A program made the translations under genes and the position numbers. Of a DNA stretch of 8,158 nt, positions 7,703 to 8,158 are shown in pieces; position 1 is the first letter of the stretch, and the number at the start of each line of letters is the position of its first letter. Source of the stretch: Lachnospira sp. (lineage in GTDB: Bacteria; Bacillota; Clostridia; Lachnospirales; Lachnospiraceae). The notes beneath the pieces are model-generated. The model had not been told where the DNA came from. It saw only the letters and a program-made list of their open reading frames with translations, and made no database searches. The DNA is taken from contig JAGAJD010000176.1 of the NCBI GenBank assembly GCA_017626275.1, positions 1-8,158 of the forward strand. The letters are read 5' to 3'.

Positions 7703-7734
7703 AGTTCTTTGTGGCGTTCTCGGCACAAAGAACT
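7703..7734 (-). repeat. Perfect 11-bp inverted repeat (hairpin 2) with a 10-nt loop complementary to downstream mRNA
   Basis: AGTTCTTTGTG and CACAAAGAACT form a perfect 11-bp stem with no gap to hairpin 1. The loop on the mRNA strand, CCGAGAACGC (7723-7714), is complementary over all 10 bases to 7684-7675. The sequence after the stem on the mRNA strand is GUUUAUUAU, only weakly U-rich, so termination here would be inefficient at best. Confidence 0.75.
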
Positions 7735-7767
7735 ATTGCAAAATCTTTGATTTAGGGATTTTGCAAT
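7735..7767 (-). repeat. Perfect 11-bp inverted repeat (hairpin 1) abutting the GT2 stop codon
   Basis: ATTGCAAAATC and GATTTTGCAAT form a perfect 11-bp stem around an 11-nt loop. The first stem base is the nucleotide directly after the TAA of the GT2 gene. The stem is AT-rich and is followed by the next hairpin rather than a run of U, so it does not look like a standard intrinsic terminator. It may protect the 3' end of the upstream message or be part of a composite palindromic element. Confidence 0.75.
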
Positions 7768-8158
7768 TTATTCCTCTGAGTTCTTGCTCTGTTCAAAGTT
7801 CAGGCGTTCTTCCTCTACAACAAGCGGTCTGTTCATCAGTCTTTTATTCATACTCAAAATATATTCCCCCATAAGACCGATAAAAAACAACTGCAGAGAG
7901 CCTAAAAGACTCACCAAAATAATAAGTGGCGCCATACCTGCCTGAAATCTGTCCCAGTATACCAGCTTTAAAATAAAATAAACTATCGCAACAATAATAC
8001 TTAAGCCTGCAAACGCTGCACCGATAAACGTTGCAAGACGCAGACCTATTTTAGTATAAGACGTAAAGCTAAGCATTGCGGCGTCATATAATGTATAGAA
8101 ATTATTATGCGTCTTTCCTGCTCTTCTCTGCGCCTGTGTATATTCAACCTCTGTTCTC
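7768..8158 (-). CDS. Family 2 polyprenyl-phosphate glycosyltransferase, C-terminal part (5' end outside window)
   Basis: The frame is open from the window edge to a TAA at 7770-7768, giving 129 residues; the start and the catalytic GT-A domain lie outside. The visible part begins with R-T-E-V-E-Y and then a QRRAGKTHNNFYTLYDAAML stretch, which fits the end of the catalytic domain in DPM1/GtrB/CsbB-like enzymes (the R-x-x-G-x-S/T region). Two membrane helices follow (LRLATFIG... to about VYFIL, then PLIILVSLLGSLQLFFIGLMGEYI), and then a short charged tail beginning N-R-P-L-V-V. The hairpin-helix pair ending in GEY followed by NRP is typical of enzymes that move a sugar from a nucleotide donor onto undecaprenyl phosphate at the inner face of the membrane. 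The sugar cannot be read from this fragment; mannose is inferred from the neighbouring GDP-mannose gene. An internal ATG at 8076 is not the start, because the homologous frame continues upstream of it. Confidence 0.85.
   Translation of the reverse strand, partial: RTEVEYTQAQRRAGKTHNNFYTLYDAAMLSFTSYTKIGLRLATFIGAAFAGLSIIVAIVYFILKLVYWDRFQAGMAPLIILVSLLGSLQLFFIGLMGEYILSMNKRLMNRPLVVEEERLNFEQSKNSEE

Larger units (their letters stand above)
7663..7767 (-). promoter_or_regulatory. Structured intergenic leader with nested perfect inverted repeats
   Basis: This is the only long gap in the cluster, filling the space between the GT2 stop codon and the next start. On the mRNA strand it contains, in order: hairpin 1 (7767-7735), hairpin 2 (7734-7703), an 18-nt spacer, and a 10-nt segment GCGTTCTCGG (7684-7675). 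That segment is the exact complement of the whole loop of hairpin 2. It is followed after 3 nt by the GGAG ribosome binding site (7671-7668), then TTTTT and the ATG. Pairing of the 10-nt segment with the loop would form a pseudoknot-like or alternative stem right beside the ribosome binding site. The segment can also form a weaker local hairpin with 7693-7686 (GAAC/GTTC core plus two outer C-G pairs). The complementarity is seen directly; a role in translation or attenuation control, or an origin as a dispersed palindromic repeat, is inference. I see no convincing -35/-10 pair. Confidence 0.6.

Noticed and set aside
7663..7728. Upstream start at 7728 for the fusion protein
   Set aside because: The extra 22 residues precede the canonical MKCVILAGG start and are encoded by the palindromic leader; the good ribosome binding site belongs to 7662.
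7663..7767. Invertible phase-variable promoter between the inverted repeats
   Set aside because: The repeat arms are only 10-11 bp apart with loops too small to hold a promoter, and no recombinase gene or good -35/-10 pair is visible. TATTAT near 7700 has no matching -35 at normal spacing.
1..8158. CRISPR array, tRNA/rRNA genes, insertion sequence, attachment site
   Set aside because: No spaced direct repeats, tRNA-like folds, transposase or integrase frames, or terminal repeats were seen on either strand.

Overview
All genes in this 8.2 kb window read on the minus strand, so transcription runs from high to low coordinates. The window is AT-rich, has strong AGGAG-type ribosome binding sites and tight gene spacing, and carries YfhO and SGNH proteins of a Gram-positive style. 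This suggests a low-GC Firmicute, most likely a Clostridia/Lachnospiraceae-type gut anaerobe. That placement is inferred from sequence character, not from a search.

Layout in transcription order: (1) 8158-7768, the C-terminal 129 residues of a family 2 polyprenyl-phosphate glycosyltransferase (GtrB/CsbB/DPM1-like), cut by the window edge. (2) 7767-7663, a 105-nt gap filled by two back-to-back perfect 11-bp hairpins; the loop of the second is wholly complementary to a 10-nt segment lying just upstream of the next gene's ribosome binding site. (3) 7662-5302, a three-domain fusion: mannose-1-phosphate guanylyltransferase-like domain, type II phosphomannose isomerase cupin, and a complete class I phosphomannose isomerase. 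(4) 5289-4741, a small membrane-anchored protein of unknown function. (5) 4719-2218, a YfhO-family GT-C membrane glycosyltransferase whose reading frame meets a TGA and then continues open to 1999, encoding what looks like its missing C-terminal membrane helices. (6) a GC-rich hairpin at 1988-1964. (7) 1943-756, a PIG-V/Gpi18-like GT-C mannosyltransferase. (8) 710-1, the N-terminal 236 residues of an anchored SGNH/GDSL hydrolase, cut by the window edge.

Read together, the genes describe an extracytoplasmic mannosylation module. The fusion protein would supply mannose-6-phosphate and GDP-mannose, the GT2 enzyme would load a sugar onto a polyprenyl-phosphate carrier, and the two GT-C enzymes would transfer lipid-linked sugar to a surface acceptor outside the membrane. 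The SGNH protein and the small anchored protein may trim, acylate or assist. No phosphomannomutase or flippase gene is visible here. The main points for a second look are the structured leader before the fusion gene, the double-isomerase fusion with an altered nucleotidyltransferase signature, and the in-frame stop that splits yfhO.
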